DNA of 64,000 nucleotides from Rhodoferax sp. PAMC 29310 (GCF_017948265.1 NZ_CP072852.1:3844001-3908000); one strand, 5' to 3'. Positions 8,323 to 17,304 are shown, numbered from the stretch's first letter. Notes: generated by a model from the letters alone, not told the origin. Numbers and translations: made by a program.

Positions 8323-8961
8323 TCAACGATTGGGGTAGGGCGTACCACGATGCCGGCTGGCGTGCTCGACCGCATATTTGATGAGGTCGGCCTGTGTTTC
8401 AAGGTCGAGTTTTCGGCGGATGTTTTGCCGGTGTGCTTCCACGGTACGCACGCTCAGGTCCAAGGCGCGCGCAATATGCTTGCTGGACTGGCCGTTGGCC
8501 AGGAACGCCAGGATGTCTTGCTCGCGAACGGATAAACTGCTGCGGGGCGCCGGCGCCTTGAAAAGTCGCTGCGCCATGTCGACGCCCAGGTAGGTGCCGC
8601 CATTGGCCACGGTACGCAGGGCCGTGAGTATTTCTGACGCAGGGGCGTCTTTCAGCACATAGCCGCGGGCGCCGGCCTGAAGCGCGCGTTGGGCGTATTC
8701 GACACTGTCATACATGCTGAGCATGAGCACGGCCAATTGGGGGGCCCGTTCGAGCAACATCGCGGCCAGTTCAATGCCATTGATATCCTTCATGCCAATA
8801 TCCATCAGCGCCAGCGTGGGGGTACAGCTTTCCAGCGCGCTTAGTGCCTCGGCGGCATTGCCGGCTTCGCCCACCACGGTGATGTCGGATTCGCTGGCCA
8901 GTCTGGCTTTCAGGCCGTCGCGAACAAGGGGGTGGTCGTCTACCAGCAGGAGTCGAATCAT
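8323..8961 (-). CDS. NarL/FixJ-family response regulator
   Basis: 212 residues. The receiver domain (about 1-120) has the acidic pair DD at 8-9, phospho-acceptor Asp54 in LALMDIGMKD and the lysine in GYVLKDAPA. A LuxR-type helix-turn-helix follows (about 145-205: LSVREQDILAFLANGQSSKHIARAL, SVRTVEAHRQNIRRKL). The partner kinase gene ends 14 bp upstream on the same strand, so the two form one operon. livK lies downstream on the same strand, making the liv operon a candidate target, though nothing here proves it. Confidence 0.93.
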   Translation of the reverse strand: MIRLLLVDDHPLVRDGLKARLASESDITVVGEAGNAAEALSALESCTPTLALMDIGMKDINGIELAAMLLERAPQLAVLMLSMYDSVEYAQRALQAGARGYVLKDAPASEILTALRTVANGGTYLGVDMAQRLFKAPAPRSSLSVREQDILAFLANGQSSKHIARALDLSVRTVEAHRQNIRRKLDLETQADLIKYAVEHASRHRGTPYPNR

Positions 8962-8975
8962 GGCGTGGATCTCGG

Positions 8976-10349
8976 TTAGGCAGGGGCGTTGAAATTCTTG
9001 ATCGCCCGTGTCGGCAGGACGGCCGTGATGCAGGTGCGCCCCGGCTTGGAGTACACCGTGAGCTCGCCCCCAATGGTTTCAATGCGCTCACGCATATTGC
9101 GAAGGCCGATGCCCCGGTGAGGATGTTCGCGAACCGACTCTTCGTTGAATCCGCATCCATCGTCTTCGATGCTGAGAAGCAGGGCTTGCGGACTGAAAGA
9201 AAGACGGAGATCAATATGATGGCTGGCCGCATGCTTGAGGGTGTTGGCCATCGCCTCCTGCGTGATGCGAAACAGCATGGTTTTCACATCGTCTGGCAAG
9301 TCGGGCACGGGTCCTTGCGTTTCCATGGTGAACGTGATGTTGGCGGGCCGACAAGTTTCCTCGCCCAGGCTTTGCAAGGCGGCGGGCAAGCCCAGGGTGT
9401 CCAGCATGACGGGACGCAAGCGGTGTGACATGCCGCGAACTTCCAGCAAGGCTTCTTTCAGGCGATCCAGTGCCCGTGTCAGCGGGGACCGAACGGCCTC
9501 ATTGTCGCCCTCCATGCGATCCAGTGCGGACTCCACCAGCAGTTTGATCACCACCAGGGTCTGCCCGGTGCCGTCATGCAGCTCTCTCGACAGGTAAGCC
9601 CGTTCTTCTTCCTGCGAGCTCACCACCTTGCGAGCGAGCAGCTTCAACTTGGCGTCGCTCACGCGGCGCTCGGTGAATCGGAACACCATCGTCGCGCCGA
9701 ATATCAGGGCCACTCCCAGTCCTCCGGCGCCCGCAATCCAAAGCAGCGTCGCGTGGACGTTGCGCTCCAGCTCAACGTCAAGCTGAACCATGGCCGCGTC
9801 AATATCATCCAGGTACATACCGGTGCCAATCATCCAGCCCCAGCGCTCCAGTACCGTCACATAGCCCAGCTTGGGTGCCGCGACCTGCGTGGAAGGGCGC
9901 AACCAGTGATAAACCACGAAGCCACCGCCGGTTCGGGCGCGTTCGAGCAGCATGCGGACGGTGGGCTCTCCATGGGCGTCGCGCACTTCGATGAGGTTTT
10001 TGCCGACCAGTTCCGGTTGGCGCGGGTGCATGAGGTTGGTGCCCGTCATGTTGTAGAGGAAGAAATAGCCGTCAGGGCCGTAGTCCAGGTGGGCCAGTTG
10101 TTGCATCACCTGCTTTTTGATGTCATCGTCGTCGCGCCCCTGGTTGTACAGAGGGCTGACGGTGCTCATGGCCAGTGCCACGTAGTGGCGCAACTCATCC
10201 TGCTTGATCGCCATGATGGCGGTGCGAAGTTGAAGGCGTCTGCGCTCCGCCAAGCTGTCCTGCTCGGACACCAAGGCCGCGGCGATCAACAGCAGTGATG
10301 CCAGCAGGGGCACCAAGGCCAGCGTGACAAATTTGTATTTCAATCGCAA
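8976..10349 (-). CDS. Cache-domain sensor histidine kinase (HisKA_3 type)
   Basis: 457 residues. A first membrane segment (about 8-27), an extracytoplasmic single Cache domain (about 35-195, with DGYFFLYNMTGTNLMHP and GWMIGTGMYLDDID), a second membrane segment (about 201-223), then a HisKA_3 box with phospho-acceptor His258 in SRELHDGTGQTL and an HATPase domain (ITQEAMANTLKHA, IEDDGCGF, HRGIGLRNMRERI). Kinases of this type pair with NarL-family regulators, as here. Single-Cache domains of this sort often sense small carboxylates or amino acids in the periplasm; the ligand is unknown. The neighbouring amino-acid transporter suggests, but does not show, an amino-acid-like signal. Confidence 0.92.
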   Translation of the reverse strand: MRLKYKFVTLALVPLLASLLLIAAALVSEQDSLAERRRLQLRTAIMAIKQDELRHYVALAMSTVSPLYNQGRDDDDIKKQVMQQLAHLDYGPDGYFFLYNMTGTNLMHPRQPELVGKNLIEVRDAHGEPTVRMLLERARTGGGFVVYHWLRPSTQVAAPKLGYVTVLERWGWMIGTGMYLDDIDAAMVQLDVELERNVHATLLWIAGAGGLGVALIFGATMVFRFTERRVSDAKLKLLARKVVSSQEEERAYLSRELHDGTGQTLVVIKLLVESALDRMEGDNEAVRSPLTRALDRLKEALLEVRGMSHRLRPVMLDTLGLPAALQSLGEETCRPANITFTMETQGPVPDLPDDVKTMLFRITQEAMANTLKHAASHHIDLRLSFSPQALLLSIEDDGCGFNEESVREHPHRGIGLRNMRERIETIGGELTVYSKPGRTCITAVLPTRAIKNFNAPA

Positions 10350-10465
10350 AGGGGTTTCCCGCAGTGAGGAGAGTGCGATTATCAGGCCGAAGCGCAGGCG
10401 ACCGCCGTGCGCTTGATGTGCCGTTAGAAGCGGTGGGTCGCGAGAGGGCGTTCAGCCCCCAGCCA

Positions 10466-11158
10466 TCAAGCGGAGGTCACCCAATCGGCATAGTCCGGAT
10501 GGTCCAGATGCGGCAAGGTGTTGAAGGTGAGCAGGGCGTGGCGCGAGCGGGTGAAGATCAACTCGCTCACGGCGCTGTTGCGAATGCGCATGTTGAGGTC
10601 GATGGTGGTCGTCGCCGGCGCCTCCAGCAGGTGGCTGATCGCAGTGGAAATGGGGCCGCCGCTGGAGACCAGCAACACATTGCCCTGGCAATTCGCACGC
10701 ACATGGTCCAGCGCACTGGTCACGCCGTTCTGAAAGTCGATCCAGCTTGGCATGCCGCGCGGGCTCGACTCTCCCTGCATCCACAGCTTCAGGCCGTCTC
10801 GCAACAGGCGAAAGTGCTGGCGGTAACCCTCGGCAGTGCTGGGGTGGGGCAGCGGCTCGGCGCGCGGCACGCAGGCCATGATCGCATCACTGTCGTATTC
10901 GTTGAGCCCGGGCCAGGTGAGTACCTTGGCGAGTGGGGCGCCGGGGTCAGCCGCTTCCGCCATGCCAGCCAAGATACCTTCATATGTCTGGGCGTGGCGG
11001 CGCAAGGTGCCGGTCAGCACGGCCTCAAAGTGCAGATTTTTTTGCTTGAAATACTGGCCCAGCTGATGGCTTTGGCGCACGCCCAGCGGGCTAAGTTGGT
11101 CGTAATCGGCTGCACCGAGAGAGGCTTGACCGTGGCGTACTAGATAGAGATTTCCCAT
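10466..11158 (-). CDS. Histidine phosphatase (phosphoglycerate mutase-like) family protein
   Basis: 230 residues. The branch-1 phosphatase motif is at the N-terminus, LYLVRHGQAS, with Arg8 and the nucleophile His9, and an acidic residue in the LNEYDSDAIM segment. The second catalytic histidine normally sits in a (S/T)HGG motif near the C-terminus; here that position reads LLVSSGGPIST, with Ser instead of His. This variant occurs in a subgroup of the family, so the protein may still be a phosphatase with altered chemistry. The substrate is unknown. It is on the minus strand, 116 bp from the kinase gene and not obviously in its operon. Confidence 0.82.
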   Translation of the reverse strand: MGNLYLVRHGQASLGAADYDQLSPLGVRQSHQLGQYFKQKNLHFEAVLTGTLRRHAQTYEGILAGMAEAADPGAPLAKVLTWPGLNEYDSDAIMACVPRAEPLPHPSTAEGYRQHFRLLRDGLKLWMQGESSPRGMPSWIDFQNGVTSALDHVRANCQGNVLLVSSGGPISTAISHLLEAPATTTIDLNMRIRNSAVSELIFTRSRHALLTFNTLPHLDHPDYADWVTSA

Positions 11159-11242
11159 GCCCGAACTTTAGATCAAAAGACCTTGGGGCCCTTGTCACGG
11201 CAGCGACGCCAGCTATGAATTTTGAAGCGTTGTCAACAGGCG

Positions 11243-12163
11243 TCAAAGGTTGGCTTGGCCTTCAACACAGGTCACCGAGTTGCCGCCGACCCAGATTTGG
11301 CCTTGAGCATCCTGCTCAATGTGGACCTGGCCGTCGCGGCCCAGGCAGCTGCCTTGCGAGGCCAGATAGGTGCTGGGCGCATGCCCGTCGGCGATCAGCC
11401 ACTGGGCCAAGGCCGCGTTCAGGCTGCCGGTCACGGGGTCTTCGTTCACGCCCATGGCGGCGGCAAAGGCGCGCACCTCCATCGAGGCTTCCAAGGCCTC
11501 ACTGCGCGGACCAAAGGCGCGGGCCTCCCGGTTGGAGCGCGCTATCAAGTTGCTAGCTGATTGCGCTTGTTCTATGCAGGCCACCCCCACTTTTTGCCCT
11601 AAATTCTTGAGGGAAAGGTGGTTGGGGGTCAGTTCCAGCACGGTCTGCGGCGAATCCAGCAACAGGCCTAAAAAAACCGGGCCGTTGTCCAGCACTTGGG
11701 CTGCCAGAATCTGGTGGGTTTTAAGGCCCAGCGCGGCAGCCACCCGCGCCAGCAAGGCGGGGGCGGGGTCACTGCGGGTGAGCGGTGGCGCGGCAAATGC
11801 CAGGCGGGTGCCGTCGCGGCGAATTTTGACCAGACCAACCCGGCACTCCTGCACGATGCTGTCGCTGTGTTGGGGCGTGCCACCGGCCTGTAGCCAGGCG
11901 TGGCAACTGCCCAATGTGGGGTGGCCGGCAAAGGGCAGCTCGATGGTGGGTGTGAAGATGCGAACCTGGTAGTCCGCGCCCCGGGCGGCAGCCTCCGGGC
12001 TGGGAGGTGTCAGGAACGTGGTCTCTGACAAGTTGATCCAGTGCGCAAAGTGCTGCATTTCGGCGTCGCTCAAATCCGAGCCGTCAAGTACCACCGCCAA
12101 CGGGTTGCCCAGGTAGGGCACGGCGGTGAATACATCCACTTGTTTGTAGGAGCGTTGCTTCAT
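11243..12163 (-). CDS. PhzF-family isomerase (first of a tandem pair)
   Basis: 306 residues from the ATG at 12163; the frame is open 11 codons further up, but MKQRSYKQVDVFTAVPY aligns with the neighbouring paralogue's start. The PhzF double hot-dog fold is shown by GNPLAVVLDG, the catalytic Glu in INLSETTFL, ELPFAGHPTLGS near residue 90 and DPVTGSLNAALAQW in the second half. PhzF proteins isomerise dienes (phenazine pathway) or act as epimerases; no other phenazine genes are here. A copy of the dispersed ATAGCTGCTTGCGC-type repeat lies inside the frame (about 11546-11580) and encodes the EQAQSASNLIAR region. The tandem arrangement points to duplication. Confidence 0.88.
   Translation of the reverse strand: MKQRSYKQVDVFTAVPYLGNPLAVVLDGSDLSDAEMQHFAHWINLSETTFLTPPSPEAAARGADYQVRIFTPTIELPFAGHPTLGSCHAWLQAGGTPQHSDSIVQECRVGLVKIRRDGTRLAFAAPPLTRSDPAPALLARVAAALGLKTHQILAAQVLDNGPVFLGLLLDSPQTVLELTPNHLSLKNLGQKVGVACIEQAQSASNLIARSNREARAFGPRSEALEASMEVRAFAAAMGVNEDPVTGSLNAALAQWLIADGHAPSTYLASQGSCLGRDGQVHIEQDAQGQIWVGGNSVTCVEGQANL
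11546..11580. repeat. Dispersed Comamonadaceae-type repeat, copy inside phzF-like gene
   Basis: GCTAGCTGATTGCGCTTGTT here matches the core ATAGCTGCTTGCGCTTT found at 17634-17671 (opposite strand) and 50664-50706. The copy is diverged and stays in frame. Confidence 0.5.
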
Positions 12164-12205
12164 GGAAGGTTCATGCGAGAAAAAAGACAGCCCCAAGTGT
12201 GACGT

Positions 12206-13069
12206 CTACAGCGTGACCCGTCCATCCACGCAGGTCACGCTGGCCCCGCCGACCCAGATATCGGTGTCTTGGCGGGTGATGTGCACGCGGCCAGCGCGGG
12301 CCAAGGCCGAGCCTTGGGCGGCGAGGTAGGTGCTGGGTGCAAGCCCCGCGCCGATCAGCCATTGGGCCAGGGCCGCGTTCAGGCTGCCGGTCACCGGGTC
12401 TTCCACCAGGCCGTTGTTGCCGGGGAAAAAAGCACGCACTTCAAAGGCGCAGTCGTGTCCCGCCGGGTGCGCGCCCACCACGCCAATGTCCAGGCCGGCG
12501 AGCACGGCAGCGTCGGGCTTTAGCGCCAGCACCAGGGCGGCAGATGAGAGCATCACCGCGCGCCAACCCGGACCGTTGTCGCACCAGGCGTGGTGCAGGA
12601 TGTCGCTGCGCGTCACCCCTAGGCCTTTGGCGATGAGGGCCACGTCGGCCTCGTCCAACGGGCCGCTGCGCTTTAGCGCTGGCGCTGCAAAGGCCAGTTG
12701 TTGCTTGCCAGCGACGCCATCGCGCTTCAATCGGATCAAGCCGGCGCCACACTCTTGCACGATCAACCCTTCAATCTTGGGCTGACCCCCTGCCTCCAGC
12801 CAGGCGTGGCAACTGCCGAGCGTGGGGTGACCGGCAAAGGGCAACTCCCGCCCGGGGCAGAAAATGCGCACCCGGTAGTCGGCCCCGGCTGCCTCGCCCT
12901 CGGGCGTTGGCGGCAGTAAAAAAGTGGCCTCCGACAGGTTGGTCCAGTTGGTGAAGTGCTGCATGGCCTCGGTGGAGAGGCCGCTGCCGTCCAAGACCAC
13001 CGCCAGTGGGTTGCCCCGGTAGGGCGTGTCGGTGAAGACATCCACTTGTTTGAAAGGGCGTTGCGTCAT
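12206..13069 (-). CDS. PhzF-family isomerase (second of a tandem pair)
   Basis: 287 residues. Starts MTQRPFKQVDVFTDTPYRG, with GNPLAVVLDGSGL, the catalytic Glu in TNLSEATFLLPP, ELPFAGHPTLGSCHAWL and DPVTGSLNAALAQWL. It is clearly paralogous to the gene 42 bp downstream (11243-12163), including the N-terminal 30 residues and the second-domain motif, while the middle parts differ more. The two are probably co-transcribed and may act on different substrates or form a heteromer; neither is shown. A 31-bp gap separates it from the aminotransferase gene upstream, so three genes may form one transcript. Confidence 0.88.
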   Translation of the reverse strand: MTQRPFKQVDVFTDTPYRGNPLAVVLDGSGLSTEAMQHFTNWTNLSEATFLLPPTPEGEAAGADYRVRIFCPGRELPFAGHPTLGSCHAWLEAGGQPKIEGLIVQECGAGLIRLKRDGVAGKQQLAFAAPALKRSGPLDEADVALIAKGLGVTRSDILHHAWCDNGPGWRAVMLSSAALVLALKPDAAVLAGLDIGVVGAHPAGHDCAFEVRAFFPGNNGLVEDPVTGSLNAALAQWLIGAGLAPSTYLAAQGSALARAGRVHITRQDTDIWVGGASVTCVDGRVTL

Positions 13070-13100
13070 GCGTCAGCTATTCAAGTTGGCAGCAAGGCGC

Positions 13101-14297
13101 TCAAGCGGTCGCGAGGCTGGCGCGGTAGTTCTTCAGCGCCACGGCCAGTGAAGCCACGCCTTGGTGGATTTCGTCGACGCTAGGGGTCACGAACGAGAAA
13201 CGCAGGGTGCGTGGGTCGCCGTGGTCGGCGTAAAACGGGGCACCGGGCACAAAGGCCACGTTCTGCTCCACAGCAAACGGCAGCAAGTCCACCGCGTTCA
13301 TGCCCTCGGGCAAGCGGGCCCACAGAAACATGCCGCCGGCCGGGGTGTTCCAGGTCAGCGAGGTATCGGGGCTGCCGGCCGGAAAGTCGCGGGCGAGTGC
13401 GTCCAGCATGGCGTCGCGCTGCGACTTGTAGAGGGCGCGAATGGTGGGCACATGGCGGTCCAGAAAGCCGCCCTTCATCACTTCAACAATCAGGCGCTGG
13501 TTGAAACCCGGTGTGTGCAAATCCGCCGCTTGCTTGGCCTGAAGGAGCTTGGGGTAGATCGCCTTGGGGGCCACCAAAAATCCCAGACGCAGGCCAGGCG
13601 CCAGCACCTTGGAGAAGGAGCCCAGGTAAATGCAACCCTCAGGGTTGCGTGCTGTTAGCGGCGCAGGTGGCGGGGTGTCAAACCACAAGTCGCCATAGGG
13701 GTTGTCTTCAATCAAAGGCAGGTTCAGGCGGGCGGCGGCTTCGCTCAAAGCGGCACGGCGGGCCTCAGACATAGTGCGCCCGGTGGGGTTCTGAAAATTG
13801 GGCAGCACATACAGAAAGCGCGCGCCCTCGGCCTTGCTGCTCAGGTCAGCCAGGTTGATGCCATCGTCGTCGTTGTCCACACTCACCACCTTGGGTTCCA
13901 TGGGCGTGAAGGCCATGACGGCACCCAAGTAGGTGGGCGACTCCACCAGAATTTTGCTGCCCGTGTCCACCAGCACCTTGGCCACCAGGTCCAAGCCCTG
14001 CTGTGAGCCGGTGGTGATCAGCACTTGGGCCGGGTCCACGTTCCAGGGCAGCATCTCGGCCACCATTTCACGCAAGGGGCCAAACCCTTCACTGGCTGCG
14101 TATTGCAGGGCGCCGTTGGGGTCGTCTTGCAGCACCTGGGCACAGGCAGCGGCAAACTCGGACACCGGGAATGTCTTGGGCGAGGGCAGGCCACCCGCAA
14201 AGCTGACGATGCCGGGCTTCTCTGTGACCTTGAGAATTTCGCGGATCACCGAGGGGTTCATTTTGGCGGCGCGTGCGGCCAGGGTCCATTTCGTCAT
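13101..14297 (-). CDS. PLP-dependent class I aminotransferase (2-aminoadipate/MocR-like fold)
   Basis: 398 residues with no DNA-binding domain. Class I fold signs: ISFAGGLPSP-type start (IVSFAGGLPSPKTFP), ITTGSQQGLDLV near residue 95, NFQNPTGRTMS near 167, EDNPYGDLW near 198 and the PLP-binding Lys230 in LGSFSKVLAPGLRLGF. This architecture matches LysN/2-aminoadipate or multi-substrate aromatic and branched-chain aminotransferases. The surrounding exporters, racemase and PhzF genes fit an amino-acid role. It is likely the first gene of a minus-strand unit with the two phzF genes. Confidence 0.9.
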   Translation of the reverse strand: MTKWTLAARAAKMNPSVIREILKVTEKPGIVSFAGGLPSPKTFPVSEFAAACAQVLQDDPNGALQYAASEGFGPLREMVAEMLPWNVDPAQVLITTGSQQGLDLVAKVLVDTGSKILVESPTYLGAVMAFTPMEPKVVSVDNDDDGINLADLSSKAEGARFLYVLPNFQNPTGRTMSEARRAALSEAAARLNLPLIEDNPYGDLWFDTPPPAPLTARNPEGCIYLGSFSKVLAPGLRLGFLVAPKAIYPKLLQAKQAADLHTPGFNQRLIVEVMKGGFLDRHVPTIRALYKSQRDAMLDALARDFPAGSPDTSLTWNTPAGGMFLWARLPEGMNAVDLLPFAVEQNVAFVPGAPFYADHGDPRTLRFSFVTPSVDEIHQGVASLAVALKNYRASLATA

Positions 14298-14366
14298 AAC
14301 GAGTCTCCGAAGGGATATTGAGTATTTCGAGTTTGAAAACAGTGTGCAGATTGTGCCCGGCCCGGC

Positions 14367-14966
14367 TCAAGGCTTCAGCAGTGGGTAGAGCGACCCCACC
14401 AATGCGGCGGCCATGGTCATATTGAAGACCCGTAGGCGAAAGTGGTCCTGCAGAAGCTGGCGCATGCTGCTGCCAAAGGCGGCCCAGCAGGTGACGCAGG
14501 GCGCGTTGATCAGCACAAACAAGCCGGCCAGTAGCAACACCTGCAGTGCCACGGCGTCGCCTGGCAGGTAGGTGCTCATGGCGGTCATGGCCATGACCCA
14601 GGCTTTGGGGTTGACCCACTGGAACGCGGCAGCCGCCCAAAAGCCCATGGGCTGGGCGGTCGATGCCGCGTCAGGATGGGGCGGGGCGGCAGTGGCCAGC
14701 TTGTAAGCCAGCCACACCAGATAGGTGGCACCCAACCAGCGCAGGGTGGCCAGCACAGCGGGATAGGTTTCCAGCACCTGATGCAAACCCAGCCCCACCA
14801 TGACCAGCATGAAGCCAAACCCCAGGCAGATACCCGCCAGATGGCGCAGCGAGCGGCGCAGGCCAAAGTTGACACCTGAGGCCAGAATCATGGTGTTGTT
14901 CGGCCCCGGCGTGATGGAACTCACCAGTGCGAACAGGCTGGCGGCCAGAAGCAGGTCGGGGGTCAT
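14367..14966 (-). CDS. LysE/RhtB-family amino acid exporter (first copy)
   Basis: 199 residues and about six membrane segments. The family motif is near the start (SITPGPNNTMILASGVNFG), and the hydrophilic loop after the third helix is short. LysE/RhtB proteins export basic amino acids, threonine or homoserine lactones across the inner membrane. It overlaps the upstream EamA gene by four bases (stop at 14367, upstream gene ends at 14963), implying translational coupling of two exporters. A second LysE lies at 16650-17261. Confidence 0.88.
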   Translation of the reverse strand: MTPDLLLAASLFALVSSITPGPNNTMILASGVNFGLRRSLRHLAGICLGFGFMLVMVGLGLHQVLETYPAVLATLRWLGATYLVWLAYKLATAAPPHPDAASTAQPMGFWAAAAFQWVNPKAWVMAMTAMSTYLPGDAVALQVLLLAGLFVLINAPCVTCWAAFGSSMRQLLQDHFRLRVFNMTMAAALVGSLYPLLKP

Positions 14967-15916
14967 GCCGCCCCCTTGGTCGAGGGCTGAGGCGATTGGG
15001 GGACCGCAGGGGTGGTGGCGTAGCGTTTTCCCACAAACACAGTGGTGCCCACGGCCAACGCAAAGCCCACAGTGACCATGTTCAGCGACTCACCCAGCAG
15101 CGGCACGGCGGCCAGGATGCTGAAAAATGGCTGCATCAGCTGCACCTGGCTGACTTTCATGGCACCGCCCAGCGCCAGCCCGCGAAACCAGGCAAAAAAA
15201 CCGGCCCACATGGAAAACACGCCCACATAACCCAGCGCCAGCCAGGCGGAGGTGTTTACGGGCTGATCAGGCCAAGTGAGCAAAGCGCCGGGCAGGGTGA
15301 TGGGCAGCCCAAACACGCACACCCAGCAAATTACACGCTCAGCGCCGAGCGAGGGCGTGACCTTGGCGCCATAGACATAGCCCAACGAGGCGCACAGCAC
15401 GGCGCCCACCAGCAACAGGTCGGCCCACTCTAGGCCCAGGCTGCCACTGCCGTGGATTTGCTGGGCGCGAAATATCGAAAACCCGGCGACCAGCAACGCG
15501 CCCACCCCGGCGCTGACCCAAAATCCCAGCTTGGCCCGTTGGTGCATCACCCAAGCCGCCATGGCCGCCGTGGCCAGCGGCAGCAAGGCCAGCACCACAG
15601 CCGCGTGGCCGGAGGTGACTTGGCGCAGCGCAAAACCCAGAAACAGCGGAAATCCAATGGCATTGCCCAGCGTCGCCAAAGCGAGCGGCAGGCGCTCATG
15701 GCCAGCGGGCCAGCGTGATCGGGTCAAAAGCAAAAACGCGATCGACAAGGCCCCGGCCAGTGTCGCCCGGCCAAAGGTGACAAACCAGGGGGAGAGTTGC
15801 GGTGCGTCGGTGGTGCCTGTGGCCAGCCGGGTCATAGGCAGGGTGACGGCAAAAATGGCCACCCCCAGCAGGCCCAGCCAGAGGCCTTTGCGGGTGTCTT
15901 CTGGGCTGTGGCTCAT
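14963..15916 (-). CDS. EamA/DMT-family transporter
   Basis: 317 residues from the ATG at 15916 (MSHSPEDTRKGLWLG). An in-frame extension exists upstream but would overlap the racemase gene deeply; this start instead forms an ATGA overlap with the racemase stop. About ten hydrophobic segments in two EamA halves, with a typical second-half entry (GSLGLEWADLLLVGAVLCASLGYV) and AMKVSQVQLMQPFFSILAAVPLLGE at the end. Probably an inner-membrane metabolite exporter. It lies between racemase and LysE with overlapping ends, forming a racemase-EamA-LysE unit. Confidence 0.88.
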   Translation of the reverse strand: MSHSPEDTRKGLWLGLLGVAIFAVTLPMTRLATGTTDAPQLSPWFVTFGRATLAGALSIAFLLLTRSRWPAGHERLPLALATLGNAIGFPLFLGFALRQVTSGHAAVVLALLPLATAAMAAWVMHQRAKLGFWVSAGVGALLVAGFSIFRAQQIHGSGSLGLEWADLLLVGAVLCASLGYVYGAKVTPSLGAERVICWVCVFGLPITLPGALLTWPDQPVNTSAWLALGYVGVFSMWAGFFAWFRGLALGGAMKVSQVQLMQPFFSILAAVPLLGESLNMVTVGFALAVGTTVFVGKRYATTPAVPQSPQPSTKGAA

Positions 15917-16629
15917 GGCGTGTTCTCGGTCGGTGGTGGGCTCAATGCCCAAGCGGCGGCGCTTTGGGCATGCAGGCGGGTGGTGTCAAACAGGGGCAGT
16001 GCGCAGTGCTGCGGCTCAATGAGAAGGCCAATTTCGGTGCAACCCAGGATGATGGCTTGCGCGCCTTGCTCGCGCAGGGTGTCAATGATTCGAAGGTAGG
16101 TGTCCCGCGAAGCCGGCTTGACTTGGCCCAGGCAGAGTTCTTCGTAAATGATCTGGTGCACCAGCGCCCTGTCTTCGGCCCTCGGCGTCAACACGGTCAA
16201 GCCATGGTCTCGTTCCAAACGCTGGAGGTAAAAGTCCTGCTCCATGGTGAAGCGGGTGCCCAGCAAGCCCACCGTGGTGTGCCCGGCGCGCTGAATGGCC
16301 TGCGCTGTGGGGTCGGCAATGTGCAGCAAGGGAATCTGCACGGCAGCCTTGATCGCCGGGGCGACTTTATGCATGGTGTTGGTACACAGCACCAAACCCT
16401 CGGCCCCGGCGCGCTCCAGCGATTGGGCGACGCCAGCCAGCAGGGCGCCGGCAGCGGCCCAGTCGCCCGCGTGCTGCAGGCGCTCGATCTCATGGAAATC
16501 CAAGCTGTACAAAATGATCTTGGCCGAGTGCAGGCCGCCCAAAGAATGCTTCACCGCCTCGTTGATCTCGCGGTAGTAGGGCACGGTGCTTTCCCAGCTC
16601 ATGCCGCCAATCAGGCCAATGGTTTTCAT
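15913..16629 (-). CDS. Aspartate/glutamate racemase family protein
   Basis: 238 residues from the ATG at 16629 (MKTIGLIGGMSWESTVPYYREIN), the standard beginning of this family; a longer frame upstream overlaps lysE and is ignored. The two catalytic cysteines are visible, in LVLCTNTMHK near residue 80 and IILGCTEIGLL near residue 198, both with following Thr. Such enzymes interconvert L- and D-aspartate or glutamate without PLP; the YgeA branch has broader substrates. It lies 20 bp downstream of a LysE exporter and overlaps a DMT exporter by four bases. Confidence 0.9.
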   Translation of the reverse strand: MKTIGLIGGMSWESTVPYYREINEAVKHSLGGLHSAKIILYSLDFHEIERLQHAGDWAAAGALLAGVAQSLERAGAEGLVLCTNTMHKVAPAIKAAVQIPLLHIADPTAQAIQRAGHTTVGLLGTRFTMEQDFYLQRLERDHGLTVLTPRAEDRALVHQIIYEELCLGQVKPASRDTYLRIIDTLREQGAQAIILGCTEIGLLIEPQHCALPLFDTTRLHAQSAAAWALSPPPTENTP

Positions 16630-16649
16630 GGGGTATCCGTTCCGGGGAG

Positions 16650-17261
16650 TTAGAAGGTGGCCATCCAGCCCGCGGTCACCGTCAGCACGGCGGCCATGGT
16701 GCGGTTGAACCAGCGCAGGCGCTGGGCGGTGTGGTTGGGGCCGCTCAGCCAGTCGCGCAGCAAGGAGCCCATCAGCGCATACGCCAGGTTGCTGACCAAG
16801 CCAAAGGCCATCATCAGCGGCAGGATCAGGGTGAAGCGGCTGGCCGCATCCGGGCGGCCGGCCAGCCAGCCGGCCACGATGGTGAGCGCCAGCATCCAGG
16901 CCTTGATGTTGAGAAATTGCAGCACCACGCCCTGCCAAAACGTGACCTTGAGTTGCGAAGCATCTGCCTGAGCCAGTTGGCTGGAGCGCGCCAGCTTGAG
17001 CGCCAGCCACAGCAAGTAGCCCACCCCAAGCATCTGGATGCCCAACTTCAGCCAGGGTGCGGCCACCACGATGGCGCCCACGCCGCCTGCGCAGGCGCTG
17101 AGCAGCAGCCCCCAGCCCACCGGCACCGACAGCACAAAGCGCAAGGACTTTTTGAAGCCCAAGTTGGCTGCCAGCGCGGTGGACAAGGTGGTGTTGGGGC
17201 CGGGCGTGAAGCTGGCGGCCGTGGCCAGCACCAGCAGGGCGCTAAGTTCAACCGGGTTCAT
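16650..17261 (-). CDS. LysE/RhtB-family amino acid exporter (second copy, divergent from MocR regulator)
   Basis: 203 residues and about six membrane segments, with ATAASFTPGPNTTLSTALAANLGF at the N-terminus as the family motif. It is the first gene of the minus-strand run lysE-racemase-EamA-lysE. It is divergent from a MocR/GntR regulator across a 130-bp gap holding two direct repeats, the classic arrangement of a MocR regulator and its target. Exported amino acid unknown. Confidence 0.9.
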   Translation of the reverse strand: MNPVELSALLVLATAASFTPGPNTTLSTALAANLGFKKSLRFVLSVPVGWGLLLSACAGGVGAIVVAAPWLKLGIQMLGVGYLLWLALKLARSSQLAQADASQLKVTFWQGVVLQFLNIKAWMLALTIVAGWLAGRPDAASRFTLILPLMMAFGLVSNLAYALMGSLLRDWLSGPNHTAQRLRWFNRTMAAVLTVTAGWMATF

Positions 17262-17304
17262 GGTGGGGCTTGCAGGTTCATGCCACTGACTTTATAGTTC
17301 AAAG

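Noticed and set aside
11243..13069. Phenazine biosynthesis cluster
   Set aside because: Only PhzF-type proteins are present; phzA-E and phzG-like genes are absent, and PhzF homologues are widespread in non-producers.
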